Shown: positions 25,246-34,672, counted from the stretch's first letter. The stretch is 64,000 nt of DNA from Amycolatopsis aidingensis (GCF_018885265.1 NZ_CP076538.1:6608001-6672000); one strand, 5' to 3'. The notes: generated from the letters alone by a model not told the origin. Made by a program: numbers and translations.

Positions 25246-26115
25246 ATGGCACGGCGAAAAGGCATCTCCATCCGGCAGCGCCGGGTGTCCGCCCAGCTGC
25301 GCGCACTACGCACCGCGCGGCGGCTGAGCTGCAAGGACATCGCGGCGGCCCTGGGCTGGTCGGAGAGCAAGGTGAGCCGGATGGAGACCGGGGAGCGCGG
25401 CCTGTACGCCGATGACGTGGCCGCCATCCTGGGCTACCTCCAGACACCTGCGGCGATCCGGAACGAGCTGCTGGAGCTGGTCCGGGACGGGCAGGAGCGA
25501 AACTGGCACGAGATCCACGGCAAGCTGCCGACCAACTGGCGCGACCTCATCCGCTTCGAGAACGAGGCCACCGCCATCTACAACTACGAGCCCATGCTGT
25601 TCCCCGGACTCGCCCAGACCCCGGAGTACGCCCGCGAGATCATCCGCGGCGCCAACCTCCGGCTCTCCGAACACGAGGTGGAGACCCTGGTCGCCGCCAG
25701 GACCACCCGCCAGGTCATCCTCGGCAGGCGCCCCGCCCCCTCGGTCCATTTGATGCTGGACGAGACGGTGCTCCGGCGCCCGATCGGCGAGCCGGAACTG
25801 CACCGGGCCCAGCTGCGCCACCTGCTCACCGTCGGCGAGCGGCACAACGTCACCGTCCAGGTGGTGCCGTTCACCGCCGGGGCGCACCCCGGCCTGGAGG
25901 GGCCGTTCGTGCTGCTGGAGTTCGGTGGTGCGCCCACCCTCGCCTACGTGGAAAGCCGAGGCACGAGCAGTTTTCTCGAGGAGGAGGAACACGTGGACAG
26001 TGTTAAGGTTGCCTGGCGCGGGCTGCATGCCGTAGCGCTGTCACCCGAGGACTCCGCCCGGCTGATTGCCAGCGTGCTCGGCCAACCGAACCCAGGCGAG
26101 GAGCAACCGTCATGA
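25246..26115 (+). CDS. XRE-family regulator with DUF5753 domain
   Basis: This 289-aa protein has an N-terminal HTH (LRALRTARRLSCKDIAAALGWSESKVSRMETGERG, residues 16-50) and a DUF5753 region (EPMLFPGLAQTPEYAREIIRG through FVLLEFGG and YVESRGTSSFLEEEE). This architecture is abundant in filamentous actinomycetes and nearly always paired with a DUF397 gene, as here. GGGAAGGGAG precedes the ATG. The downstream DUF397 start overlaps its stop. The role is unknown beyond a proposed regulator/antagonist pairing. Confidence 0.95.
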   Translation: MARRKGISIRQRRVSAQLRALRTARRLSCKDIAAALGWSESKVSRMETGERGLYADDVAAILGYLQTPAAIRNELLELVRDGQERNWHEIHGKLPTNWRDLIRFENEATAIYNYEPMLFPGLAQTPEYAREIIRGANLRLSEHEVETLVAARTTRQVILGRRPAPSVHLMLDETVLRRPIGEPELHRAQLRHLLTVGERHNVTVQVVPFTAGAHPGLEGPFVLLEFGGAPTLAYVESRGTSSFLEEEEHVDSVKVAWRGLHAVALSPEDSARLIASVLGQPNPGEEQPS

Positions 26116-26297
26116 CCCTCCCGGACCTTTCCCAGGCCGTATGGCGCAAGAGCAGCCGTAGCAGCAGTCAGGCGAACTGCGTGGAGGTGGGGTTCGCGCC
26201 CGGCGCGGTCGCCGTCCGGGACACCAAGGACCGCACCGGCGGCACCCTGGCCTTCCCCGCCGCCAGCTGGGCCGCCTTCCTGAACGCGCAACGCTGA
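26112..26297 (+). CDS. DUF397 protein
   Basis: A 61-aa DUF397 protein with WRKSSRSSSQANCVEVGFAPGAVAVRDTKD and a C-terminal AAFLNAQR. It overlaps the XRE/DUF5753 gene by 4 nt (ATGA). The pair resembles known BldB-family or Whi-associated regulator partners in Streptomyces; a small antagonist or partner of the XRE protein is the usual inference. Confidence 0.95.
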   Translation: MTLPDLSQAVWRKSSRSSSQANCVEVGFAPGAVAVRDTKDRTGGTLAFPAASWAAFLNAQR

Positions 26298-26338
26298 TTC
26301 CCGCCCGGCGCGCAGGGCCCGCGCGCTAAGGTGACCTC

Positions 26339-26980
26339 GTGACTGAGCAGCCCGGCCTTCCCGACCGGCGACAGCTCCGCGCCTCGGACGCGGACCGCGA
26401 GCGGGTCGCCACCTTCCTGCAGCAGGCCATGAGCGAGGGCCGCCTCACCACCGTCGAGCTGGAGGAACGGCTCGGCGCGGTGTACGCGGCCAAGACCCTC
26501 GGCGAGCTCGAACCGGTCACCATCGACCTACCCGGCGCCCAGCCGCCCGCGGTCCAGCACAACCAGGGCACCGTGGCCCCGGCAACCGACCGGATCGGTG
26601 GCGAGCCGGGCTCGAAGGCCTCGATCGCGATCATGTCCGGCGCCGACCGCAAGGGCCGCTGGGTGGTCCCGCACCAGCACACCAGCTTCGCCTTCTGGGG
26701 CGGCATCGACATCGACCTGCGCGAGGCCCGGTTCGCCGAGAAGCACAGCACCATCAACGCGGTGGCCATCATGGGCGGGATCGGCATCACTGTGCCGGAT
26801 GACATCATCGTCGAGGTCACCGGAATCGGCTTCATGGGCTACTTCGGTATCGAGAACAAGGGCGAGGTGGCCGATCCGCACCCGGACGCGCCCCGCGTGA
26901 AGATCACCGGGCTGGCCTTCTGGGGTGCCGTCGAGGTCATCCGCAAACCACGTAAGAAGCGCAAACAGCTCGAGGAGTAG
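26339..26980 (+). CDS. DUF1707 / LiaF-like cell-wall stress protein
   Basis: This 213-aa product has the DUF1707 segment (LRASDADRERVATFLQQAMSEGRLTTVELEERLGAVYAAKT, residues 13-53) and a C-terminal beta-repeat region of the LiaF/cell-wall-active antibiotic response type (FAFWGGIDIDLREARF, VAIMGGIGITVPDD, GFMGYFGIENKG). No membrane helix is seen between the two, so it is soluble. The start is GTG at 26339. Related proteins modulate envelope-stress signalling, but no LiaRS pair is nearby. Confidence 0.88.
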   Translation: MTEQPGLPDRRQLRASDADRERVATFLQQAMSEGRLTTVELEERLGAVYAAKTLGELEPVTIDLPGAQPPAVQHNQGTVAPATDRIGGEPGSKASIAIMSGADRKGRWVVPHQHTSFAFWGGIDIDLREARFAEKHSTINAVAIMGGIGITVPDDIIVEVTGIGFMGYFGIENKGEVADPHPDAPRVKITGLAFWGAVEVIRKPRKKRKQLEE

Positions 26981-27017
26981 ACCGGCTCCCGAGCCGACGA
27001 CCTGGGGGTCATCAATC

Positions 27018-28244
27018 ATGCGCCATTTCCTCCGCCGGTGCGCCGTCGTGCTCACCTGTTCCACGCTGCTCACCGGCCTGCTGACCGCGGGCCAGGCCAC
27101 CGCCGCCCCGGACCGGGAGCGGGTCCAGGAGCTCATGGACCAGACCGTCGCCGCCGGGGTCCCCGGCGTGTTCGCGGTCACCAGGGACGGGCACCGCCGC
27201 TGGCGCGGCAGCAGCGGGGTGCGGGACGTGCGCACCGAGCACCGGCCGTGGACCGGCGGCCGGTTCCGGGTCGCCAGCGTGTCCAAGACCTTCACCGCCA
27301 CCCTGGTGCTGCAACTGGCGGGCGAGGGCAGGTTCGGGCTGGACGACACCATCCAGGAGCACCTGCCCGGCCTGCTGCCCTACCAGGAGCCGATCACCAT
27401 CCGGCAGCTGCTGCAGCACACCAGCGGCCTGCCCCGCGACCTGCCGCCGGAGCACAGCTGGGAGACCATCGAGGAGTTCGACACCGAACGGTTCGTCAGC
27501 TTCACCCCGCGCGAGGTGGTGCGGCTGTCCACCAGCCAGCCGCTGCGGTTCCGGCCCGGCACCGACTTCGCCTACTCCAACACCGCCTACACCGTGCTGG
27601 GTCTCCTGGTCGAGAAGGCCACCGGTACCTCGCTGGAGCGGGCGCTGCGGCACCGGATCATCTGGCCGCTCGGGCTGCACGACACCTCGCTGCCCGGCGA
27701 CTTCCCGTTCCTGCCGCTGGCGGCCACCCGCGGCTACGAGCAGATCTACGCCCCCGAGCGCGGGCTGACCGATGTCACCACCTACAACTACAGCCGCTAC
27801 TTCGGCTCCGGTAGCATGATCTCCAGCGCACAGGACCTGAACCGCTTCTTCCGGGCGCTGCTCGGCGGCAGGCTGCTGCCCGCGGACATGCTGGCGCAGA
27901 TGCGGCAGACGGTGCCGTGGCCAGGGCCGAACGGCGAGGAGACCGGCCTGCGCTACGGGCTCGGCCTGATGCAGTTCCAGCTGGGCCTGATCTGCCCCGG
28001 CGCCGAGCCGATCTGGGGACACGGCGGGGACGTGTTCGGGTTCGGCACCTGGAGCTGGCACGACGAACGGGCGACCGAGCAGATCACCACCGTGCTCAAC
28101 AAGAACCTGACCGCGGGCACGCAGGCCAAGGCCAGGCACCAGCTCGCAGGCTTCGCCCGGTTCTGCCAGGTGCCCACCACGGCCACGTTGAAGGCGGCAC
28201 CGCTCACCCCGCTGCCCAACCCCGGCCCCGTTCCCACCCTCTAA
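27018..28244 (+). CDS. Secreted serine hydrolase of the beta-lactamase / PBP4* family
   Basis: The product has 408 aa with a signal peptide (RHFLRRCAVVLTCSTLLTGLL, cleavage around ATAA at residue 30). The class-C beta-lactamase-like motifs are SVSK (Ser87, Lys90), YSNTAY, and GHGGDVFG near the C-terminus. It is likely a D-alanyl-D-alanine carboxypeptidase or esterase acting outside the membrane. The ATG at 27018 follows a GGGGG stretch. It stands between a LiaF-like gene and deoC without an obvious operon link. Confidence 0.92.
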   Translation: MRHFLRRCAVVLTCSTLLTGLLTAGQATAAPDRERVQELMDQTVAAGVPGVFAVTRDGHRRWRGSSGVRDVRTEHRPWTGGRFRVASVSKTFTATLVLQLAGEGRFGLDDTIQEHLPGLLPYQEPITIRQLLQHTSGLPRDLPPEHSWETIEEFDTERFVSFTPREVVRLSTSQPLRFRPGTDFAYSNTAYTVLGLLVEKATGTSLERALRHRIIWPLGLHDTSLPGDFPFLPLAATRGYEQIYAPERGLTDVTTYNYSRYFGSGSMISSAQDLNRFFRALLGGRLLPADMLAQMRQTVPWPGPNGEETGLRYGLGLMQFQLGLICPGAEPIWGHGGDVFGFGTWSWHDERATEQITTVLNKNLTAGTQAKARHQLAGFARFCQVPTTATLKAAPLTPLPNPGPVPTL

Positions 28245-28292
28245 CCCTCCGTAACTGCTGGAAGGCGAGCGTGGGCCAGTTAGGCTCGGTGC

Positions 28293-29246
28293 ATGACCTC
28301 ATCCACCCTGCCGACCGGGCTCGCGGACGCGACCCGCGACGAGGCGAGCCTGCGGCGGTTCCTGCACGGGCTGCCCGGCGTCGACCAGGTCGGCGTCGAG
28401 CAGCGTGCGGCCGGCCTCGCCACCCGCAGCATCAAGAAGGCCGCCAAGCTCTGGGCGATCGACACCGCCATCTCCATGGTCGACCTGACCACGCTGGAGG
28501 GCGCAGACACCAGGGGCAAGGTGCAGGCGCTGGCCGCCAAGGCCCGGCGCCCCGACCCGGACCGGCCGGACACCCCGCGGGTCGCCGCCGTCTGCGTGTA
28601 CCCGGACCTGGCCGCCACCGCCGTGCAGGCCGTCGCGGGCAGCGGGATCGAGGTGGCCAGCGTCGCCACCGCCTTCCCCTCCGGCCGCTCGGCCCGCTCG
28701 ATCAAGCTCGCCGACGTCGCGCTGGCGGTCGACTCCGGGGCGGGCGAGGTGGACATGGTGATCGACCGGGGCGCGTTCCTTGAGGGCCGCTACGGCGAGG
28801 TGTTCGAGGAGATCCAGGAGATCAAGGCGGCCTGCGGCGAGGCCCATCTCAAGGTCATCCTGGAGACCGGCGAGCTGGCCACCTACGACAACGTGCGCCG
28901 GGCTTCCTGGCTGGCGCTGCTGGCGGGCGGGGACTTCATCAAGACCTCGACCGGCAAGGTCTCCCCCGCCGCCACGCTGCCGGTGACGCACGTGATGCTG
29001 CAGGCCGTCCGGGACTGGTACACCACCACCGGCGAGCTGCGCGGGGTGAAACCGGCAGGCGGGATCCGCACCACCAAGGACGCCATCCGGTACCTGGTCG
29101 CCGTGCACGAGGTGGCCGGCGAGGAGTGGCTGACCCCGCGGCTGTTCCGCTTCGGCGCCTCCAGCCTGCTCAACGACCTGCTGCTGCAACGCCGTACCCA
29201 GCTGGATGGCCACTACAGCGGCCCTGACTACCTCACCCTGGACTGA
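28293..29246 (+). CDS. deoC: Deoxyribose-phosphate aldolase
   Basis: DeoC cleaves 2-deoxyribose-5-phosphate to acetaldehyde and glyceraldehyde-3-phosphate. This 317-aa version contains the Schiff-base lysine in GGDFIKTSTGK, the second active-site lysine in GVKPAGGIR, and the Asp in EVDMVIDRGAF. An N-terminal extension of about 40 residues makes it longer than E. coli DeoC, as in other actinobacteria. The two aldehyde dehydrogenase genes directly downstream (3-bp gap) should oxidise the acetaldehyde. It complements cdd and deoA at 44504-46214. Confidence 0.96.
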   Translation: MTSSTLPTGLADATRDEASLRRFLHGLPGVDQVGVEQRAAGLATRSIKKAAKLWAIDTAISMVDLTTLEGADTRGKVQALAAKARRPDPDRPDTPRVAAVCVYPDLAATAVQAVAGSGIEVASVATAFPSGRSARSIKLADVALAVDSGAGEVDMVIDRGAFLEGRYGEVFEEIQEIKAACGEAHLKVILETGELATYDNVRRASWLALLAGGDFIKTSTGKVSPAATLPVTHVMLQAVRDWYTTTGELRGVKPAGGIRTTKDAIRYLVAVHEVAGEEWLTPRLFRFGASSLLNDLLLQRRTQLDGHYSGPDYLTLD

Positions 29247-29249
29247 GCC

Positions 29250-30683
29250 ATGCCTGCTTTCGACTATGCCCCGGCCCCGGAGTCGCGGGATATCGCCAAC
29301 CTCAAGCCGAGCTACCGGCCGTTCATCGGCGGCGAGTTCGTCCCCGGCTCCGGCGAGCCGCTGAAGACACTCAACCCGGCCACCGAGGAGGTGCTGGCCG
29401 AGGTCGGCACCGCCTCCGCGGCCGATGTGGACACCGCGGTGCAGGCCGCGCGCAAGGCCTACGAGCGCACCTGGTCCAAGATGCCCGGCGCGGAGCGGGC
29501 CAAGTACATCTTCCGTATCGCCCGGCTGATCCAGGAACGCTCCAGGGAGCTGGCCGTGCTGGAGAGCCTTGACAACGGCAAGCCGATCAAGGAGTCCAGG
29601 GACGCCGACGTGCCGACCGCGGCTGCGCACTTCTTCTACCACGCGGGCTGGGCGGACAAGCTGGACTACGCGGGGCTCGGCCCCGACCCGCGGCCGCTTG
29701 GCGTTGCCGGGCAGATCATCCCGTGGAACTTCCCGCTGCTGATGCTGGCCTGGAAGATCGCGCCCGCACTGGCAACCGGGAACACCGTGGTGCTCAAGCC
29801 CGCCGAGACCACCCCGCTCACCGCGCTGGTGTTCGCGGAGATCTGCCAGCAGGCCGAGCTGCCGCCAGGGGTGGTGAACATCGTGCCGGGCGCGGGGGAT
29901 ACCGGTGCCGAGATCGTCAACCACCCGGACGTCGACAAGATCGCGTTCACCGGCTCCACCGAGGTCGGCAAGCTGATCCAGCGCTCGGTGGCGGGCACCC
30001 GCAAGAAGCTCACCCTCGAGCTGGGCGGCAAGGCGGCCAACGTGGTCTTCGACGACGCCCCGCTGGACCAGGCGGTCGAGGGCATCGTGAACGGGATCTT
30101 CTACAACCAGGGGCACGTCTGCTGCGCCGGATCGCGGCTGCTGGCCCAGGAGTCCGTTGTGGACGAACTGCTGGCGAAGCTGCGGTACCGGGTGTCCACG
30201 CTGCGGCTGGGCGACCCGCTGGACAAGAACACCGATATTGGCGCGATCAACTCGGCGGAGCAGCTGGCCAAGATCCGCGAGCTGGCCGAGTCCGGCGAGG
30301 CCGAGGGCGCCCAGCGCTGGACCAGCTCCTGCCCGGTACCGGACCGCGGGTTCTTCTTCGCGCCCACGGTGTTCTCCGGGGTGCAGCAGTCGATGCGCAT
30401 CGCCCGTGAGGAGATTTTCGGCCCGGTGCTGTCGGTGCTGACCTTCCGCACCCCGGACGAGGCCGTGGCCAAGGCGAACAACACCCCCTACGGCCTTTCC
30501 GCCGGGATCTGGACCGAGAAGGGCTCCCGGATCCTGTGGATGGCAAACCAGCTGCGCGCGGGCGTGGTCTGGGCGAACACGTTCAACCGCTTCGACCCCG
30601 CCGCGCCGTTCGGCGGATACCAGGAGTCGGGCTTCGGCCGCGAGGGCGGCCGCACCGGTCTGGAGGCATACCTGCATGGCTGA
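29250..30683 (+). CDS. Aldehyde dehydrogenase
   Basis: An NAD(P)-dependent dehydrogenase of 477 aa with complete active site: QIIPWNFPLLMLAWKIAPALA, KIAFTGSTEVGKLIQ, the general base in LTLELGGKAANVVF, and the nucleophile in QGHVCCAGSRLL. It probably oxidises the acetaldehyde from DeoC or another short aldehyde in the cytoplasm. It overlaps the next gene, a catalytically incomplete ALDH, by 8 nt, recalling the two-domain ALDH16 family. Confidence 0.95.
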   Translation: MPAFDYAPAPESRDIANLKPSYRPFIGGEFVPGSGEPLKTLNPATEEVLAEVGTASAADVDTAVQAARKAYERTWSKMPGAERAKYIFRIARLIQERSRELAVLESLDNGKPIKESRDADVPTAAAHFFYHAGWADKLDYAGLGPDPRPLGVAGQIIPWNFPLLMLAWKIAPALATGNTVVLKPAETTPLTALVFAEICQQAELPPGVVNIVPGAGDTGAEIVNHPDVDKIAFTGSTEVGKLIQRSVAGTRKKLTLELGGKAANVVFDDAPLDQAVEGIVNGIFYNQGHVCCAGSRLLAQESVVDELLAKLRYRVSTLRLGDPLDKNTDIGAINSAEQLAKIRELAESGEAEGAQRWTSSCPVPDRGFFFAPTVFSGVQQSMRIAREEIFGPVLSVLTFRTPDEAVAKANNTPYGLSAGIWTEKGSRILWMANQLRAGVVWANTFNRFDPAAPFGGYQESGFGREGGRTGLEAYLHG

Positions 30684-31542
30684 CAGGGTTTCCGTGGCGA
30701 AGACCTACAAGCTCTACATCGGGGGGAAGTTTCCCCGCTCGGAGTCCGGCCGGGTGTACCCGGTGCACGACGCCAAGGGCCGGTTCCTCGCCAACGCCGC
30801 GCATTCCTCCCGCAAGGACGTGCGGGACGCGGTGGCCGCCGCGCGCAAGGCGTTCGCGGGCTGGTCCGGCGCCACCGCATACAACCGGGGCCAGGTGCTG
30901 TACCGGGTCGCGGAGATGCTGGAGGGCAGGCGGGAGCAGTTCGTCGCGGAGGTCGCCGCCTCGGAGAACATCCCCGCCCGCAAGGCACAGTCCGCTGTGG
31001 ACGCCGCCATCGACAGGTGGGTCTGGTACGCGGGCTGGACGGACAAGATCGCCACCGTACTCGGCGCGGCCAACCCGGTGGCCGGGCCGTACTTCTCCTT
31101 CACCGTCCCGGAACCCACCGGGGTGGTCGGGATCCTGGCGCCGCAGCGGTCCGCGCTGCTCGGCCTGGTGAGCGTGCTGGCCCCGGTGCTGGCCGCGGGC
31201 AACACCGCGGTGGTGGTCAGCAGCGCCGACCGCCCGCTGCCCGCGATCACCCTGTCCGAGGTGCTGGCCACCGCCGACCTGCCCGGCGGCGTGGTCAACA
31301 TGCTCACCGGGCGGGCCGCGGAGCTGGGATCCTGGCTGGCCGCGCACGCCGACGTGAACGCGCTGGACCCGACCGGGGCCGAGCCCGCCGAGCGCGGCGA
31401 GCTGGCCCGGCAGGCCGCGGACACGGTCAAGCGAGTACTGGCCGTGCCCGAGGAGGAGCCGGACTGGAGCCAGCGCCCGGACCTCGGCAGGCTGCGCACC
31501 TACCTGGAGCCGAAAACCGTCTGGCACCCCCTGGGCGTCTGA
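30676..31542 (+). CDS. Truncated aldehyde dehydrogenase-like partner protein
   Basis: This 288-aa protein aligns with the N-terminal coenzyme-binding part of ALDHs (KLYIGGKFPRSESGRVYPV, YRVAEMLEGRREQFV, GVVGILAPQRSALLGL) but ends soon after DVNALDPTG, where the ALDH glycine motif would be. It therefore lacks both the catalytic Glu and Cys. Because the frame is open, overlaps its partner by 8 nt and has a normal C-terminus, it looks like a functional accessory subunit, as in ALDH16-type proteins, and not a pseudogene. Confidence 0.88.
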   Translation: MADRVSVAKTYKLYIGGKFPRSESGRVYPVHDAKGRFLANAAHSSRKDVRDAVAAARKAFAGWSGATAYNRGQVLYRVAEMLEGRREQFVAEVAASENIPARKAQSAVDAAIDRWVWYAGWTDKIATVLGAANPVAGPYFSFTVPEPTGVVGILAPQRSALLGLVSVLAPVLAAGNTAVVVSSADRPLPAITLSEVLATADLPGGVVNMLTGRAAELGSWLAAHADVNALDPTGAEPAERGELARQAADTVKRVLAVPEEEPDWSQRPDLGRLRTYLEPKTVWHPLGV

Positions 31543-31555
31543 TGCGGTGAGTGGG

Positions 31556-32389
31556 TTACTTGACGGCGCCCATGGAAAGGCCACGGACCAGGTGGTTCTG
31601 CGCGAACCAGCCGACGATCACCACCGGCAGCGAGGCCATCAGCGCCGCGGCCGACAGCTGGGCCCAGTACAGGCCTTCACTGGTGATGAAGCCGACCAGG
31701 AACACCGGCACGGTCCCGGCCCTGGCCGCCGTGAGGTTGACCGCGTAGAAGAACTCCGTCCAGGAGAAGATCACGCAGATCAGCGCGGTCGCCGCGATCC
31801 CGGGCGCCACCACCGGCAGGATCACCCTGCGCAGCAGGGTGGGCAGGTTCGCGCCGTCGATCCGGCCCGCCTCGATCATCTCCTTGGGCACCTCGAGGAA
31901 GAACGAGCGCATCATCCACACCGCCAGCGGCAGGTTCATCCCGGTGTACAGGATGACCAGCGCCCACACGTTGTCCAGCAGCTGGACGTTCTGCGAGATC
32001 ACGTACAGCGGGATGATCGCGGCCACGATCGGCAGCATCTTGGTGGAGAGGAAGAAGCCGAGCGCGTTGCTGGTCTGCCGGATCGGCGAGATGGAAAGTG
32101 CGTACGCGGCCGGTACCCCGAGCGCCAGCACCGCCAGGGTGGACATCACCGTGACGAAGGCCGAGTTGCCGAGGTAGGGCAGGAAGCCGCGCTCCAGGAT
32201 CCCGGCGAACTGTTCCAGCGTGGGGGTGAAGAACAGGGTCGGCGGGTCGGTGTACGCGGCGGACTCGGTCTTGAACGAGGTCAGCAGCATCCACAGCAGC
32301 GGGAACACGAACAGGATGGCGATCAGCCAGGTGACCAGCGTCAGGGCCGAGCCACCGAGCCTGCCGCGCAGTGAGGTTCGCATCGCCAT
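31556..32389 (-). CDS. Carbohydrate ABC transporter permease, MalG type
   Basis: The 277-aa protein has six predicted helices and the EAA loop EMIEAGRIDGANLPTLLRRVILP that contacts the ATPase. It belongs to the CUT1 permease family. It is the last gene of a leftward operon (dehydrogenase, binding protein, MalF-type, MalG-type). No ATPase gene is present, so a shared MsiK-type ATPase encoded elsewhere probably energises it. Confidence 0.94.
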   Translation of the reverse strand: MAMRTSLRGRLGGSALTLVTWLIAILFVFPLLWMLLTSFKTESAAYTDPPTLFFTPTLEQFAGILERGFLPYLGNSAFVTVMSTLAVLALGVPAAYALSISPIRQTSNALGFFLSTKMLPIVAAIIPLYVISQNVQLLDNVWALVILYTGMNLPLAVWMMRSFFLEVPKEMIEAGRIDGANLPTLLRRVILPVVAPGIAATALICVIFSWTEFFYAVNLTAARAGTVPVFLVGFITSEGLYWAQLSAAALMASLPVVIVGWFAQNHLVRGLSMGAVK

Positions 32390-32390
32390 C

Positions 32391-33329
32391 TCACTTCACC
32401 CCGCCACTCACGTCGAACGTCCGGAACATCAGCCGCAGCGCGAAGGTCGCCACGATCAGGGTCAGCACCACCACGATCACGCCCATCGCCGAGGACTGGC
32501 CGATGTCGAAGCCCTGGAAGGCGCGCTGGTAGATGTAGAACGGCAGGTTCGTGCTCGCCGTGCCGGGCCCGCCCTGGGTCATCAGGTAGATCGCGTCGAA
32601 GCTGTTCACGATGTAGATCGCGCCCAGCAGCGCCGCCAGCTGCAGGTACCGGCTCAGCTGCGGCAGGGTGATCGAGGCGAACATCCGCCAGCGGCCCGCG
32701 CCGTCCACCTGCGCCGCCTCCAGCACCTCCTTGGACTGGGCCTGCAACCCGGCCAGGATCAGCAGGGTCATGAACGGCGTCCACTGCCAGATGATCTGGG
32801 TCATCACCGCGGCCAGCGGGAACTCCGACAGCCAGTCGGTGTTGCCGCCGAGCACGAAGTTCAGCAGCCCGTAGGTCGGGTCGAACATCGTGGTCTTCCA
32901 CAGCAGCGCCCCGGCCGCAGGCAGGATCAGGAACGGCGTGATCAGCAGGGTGCGTACCACGCTGCGGCCGAGGAACTTCCGGTCCAGCAGCAGCGCGAGG
33001 CCCAGCCCGATGGCCATGGACAGCAGCACGCAGAGCACGGTGATCAGGACGGTGTTCAGCATCGCCCCGCGGAACTGGCTGTCCGCGAACACGTCCACGT
33101 AGTTGCTGAACCCGACGAAGTGCTGCGAGCCGGGTCGCACCAGGTTCCAGGACTGGAACGAGTAGATGACCGTGAGCAGGAACGGCACCTGGGTCACCAC
33201 GATGGTGAACAGCAGAGCGGGCAGCAGCGGGGCCCTGCGCTTCCAGCCGCCGCCGGCGGGACGGCGCGTGGTGGTGCGGACCGGCGAGCTGGCGGTAGCC
33301 TGTGGCGCGGCCGGTGCGGTCGAGGTCAT
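32391..33329 (-). CDS. Carbohydrate ABC transporter permease, MalF type
   Basis: The 312-aa protein has a Thr/Ala/Pro-rich N-terminal tail, then six helices (for example LLPALLFTIVVTQVPFLLTVIYSF) and the EAA loop EVLEAAQVDGAGRWRMFASITLP. It pairs with the MalG-type permease, whose gene starts one base after its stop. Its ATG overlaps the binding-protein stop. Confidence 0.94.
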   Translation of the reverse strand: MTSTAPAAPQATASSPVRTTTRRPAGGGWKRRAPLLPALLFTIVVTQVPFLLTVIYSFQSWNLVRPGSQHFVGFSNYVDVFADSQFRGAMLNTVLITVLCVLLSMAIGLGLALLLDRKFLGRSVVRTLLITPFLILPAAGALLWKTTMFDPTYGLLNFVLGGNTDWLSEFPLAAVMTQIIWQWTPFMTLLILAGLQAQSKEVLEAAQVDGAGRWRMFASITLPQLSRYLQLAALLGAIYIVNSFDAIYLMTQGGPGTASTNLPFYIYQRAFQGFDIGQSSAMGVIVVVLTLIVATFALRLMFRTFDVSGGVK

Positions 33330-34672
33330 TGTGTCTCCCGATAGGACTCACCGACGGTTTCCGCGTATCGCTGGGACTGCTCCAGCGCCTCGTCGACGGA
33401 CACCCGCCCGGCGATGGCGGCCGAGAGCTGCTGGCTCACCCGGGTTCCGAGATCCTGGAACTCCGGGATGCCGACGAACTGGATGCCCGGGTAGGGCACC
33501 GGCTCGGTCATCGTCTCCTGCTGGTTGGCGTGCCGGATGCCGTCCAGGGTCGGCTGCGCATAGGCCTGCGCGGCCTCCTGATACTGTGGAATGTCGTATG
33601 TGGACAGTCGGCAGCCCGGCGGCACGCTGTTCCAGCCGAACTCCTCGCCGACCGTCTGGACGAACTCCTTGTTCGTCATCCAGCGCATGAAGCTCCACGC
33701 GTCCCGCTTGTTCTCGGTGACCTTGGGCATCGCCAGTGCCCAGGTGTAGAGCCAGCCGCTGGCCTCGGTGTGCCGCACCGGCGCGGCGACATAACCGGAT
33801 TTCCCGGCGATCTTGCTGCTGGACGGGTCCTCATTGGTCCCGGCCATCACGGTCGCGTCGTACCACATCGCGGCCTGCCCCTGACCGTACCGCGTGCCGC
33901 ATTCGGTGAACCCGGCACTGGAGGCACCGACCTCGCCGTGCTCGCGGACCAGGTTCACGTAGAACTCGGTGGCAGCGCGGAACTCGGGCGAGTCGAGCCG
34001 GGCGTTCCATTCCTGGTCGTACCAGCGGCCGCCGAAGGTGTTCAGCACGGTGTTGAACGGCGCGAGGCTCTCGCCCCAGCCCGGCTTGCCGCGCAGGCAG
34101 ATTCCGGCGATCCCGGCCGCGTCGTCGTCGAGTTCCGCTGCGAACTCGGCGATCTGCGTCCAGGTGGGGTGCTCCGGCATGGTCAGCCCCGCCTGCTGGA
34201 ACAGGTCCTTGCGGTAGGCAAGGAAGGAGGACTCGCCGTAGAACGGGACCGCGTACATCGATCCCTGGTAGGACAGCGACTCGCGGATGCTCGGGATGAA
34301 GTCGTCCGGGTCGTAGCCGGGGCTGGCCTCGATATGCGGCTGCAGGTTCTCCAGCCAGCCGTTGGCAGCCCACTGCGGGGTCTCGTAGTTGCTGATCATC
34401 ACCACGTCGAACTCGCCGCCCTGGGTCGAGGTGGAGGCGGTGATCTTGGCGCGGGCCTGGTTCTCCGGCAGGGACACGAACTTCAGCTGCACCCCGGGGT
34501 TGTCCCGCTCGAACCGGTCGGACAGCTCGATGGCGTCGTTCATCTGCGGGTTGGCCACGATCGCGATCACCAGCGTGCGCCCGCCTGCGCCCAGCGCCCC
34601 GGCACCGGCGCAGCCGGTGAGCAGCAGCGCCACCCCGAGCAGCGCCGTGGCCAGCCGGGCTCGCCTAGTCAT
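33326..34672 (-). CDS. Extracellular solute-binding lipoprotein (sugar/polyol)
   Basis: A family 1 (MalE-type) binding protein of 448 aa with a lipoprotein signal (TALLGVALLLTGCAG, lipid Cys near residue 21). Typical segments are FERDNPGVQLKFVSLPENQA and WSFMRWMTNKEFVQ. With a sorbitol-type dehydrogenase in the same operon and a SorC regulator opposite, a polyol such as sorbitol or mannitol is a reasonable ligand, but this is inferred from context. Confidence 0.93.
   Translation of the reverse strand: MTRRARLATALLGVALLLTGCAGAGALGAGGRTLVIAIVANPQMNDAIELSDRFERDNPGVQLKFVSLPENQARAKITASTSTQGGEFDVVMISNYETPQWAANGWLENLQPHIEASPGYDPDDFIPSIRESLSYQGSMYAVPFYGESSFLAYRKDLFQQAGLTMPEHPTWTQIAEFAAELDDDAAGIAGICLRGKPGWGESLAPFNTVLNTFGGRWYDQEWNARLDSPEFRAATEFYVNLVREHGEVGASSAGFTECGTRYGQGQAAMWYDATVMAGTNEDPSSSKIAGKSGYVAAPVRHTEASGWLYTWALAMPKVTENKRDAWSFMRWMTNKEFVQTVGEEFGWNSVPPGCRLSTYDIPQYQEAAQAYAQPTLDGIRHANQQETMTEPVPYPGIQFVGIPEFQDLGTRVSQQLSAAIAGRVSVDEALEQSQRYAETVGESYRETQ

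Noticed and set aside
28299..30677. Long minus-strand open frame (792 codons) opposite deoC and the aldehyde dehydrogenase
   Set aside because: It is antisense to two genes with complete motifs, its translation is Arg/Gly/His-rich with no domain, and it lacks a ribosome site. High GC keeps such shadow frames open.
30676..31542. Pseudogene call for the truncated aldehyde dehydrogenase
   Set aside because: It is an open frame with its own start, overlapping its partner, and matches the known pattern of Cys-less ALDH partner proteins.
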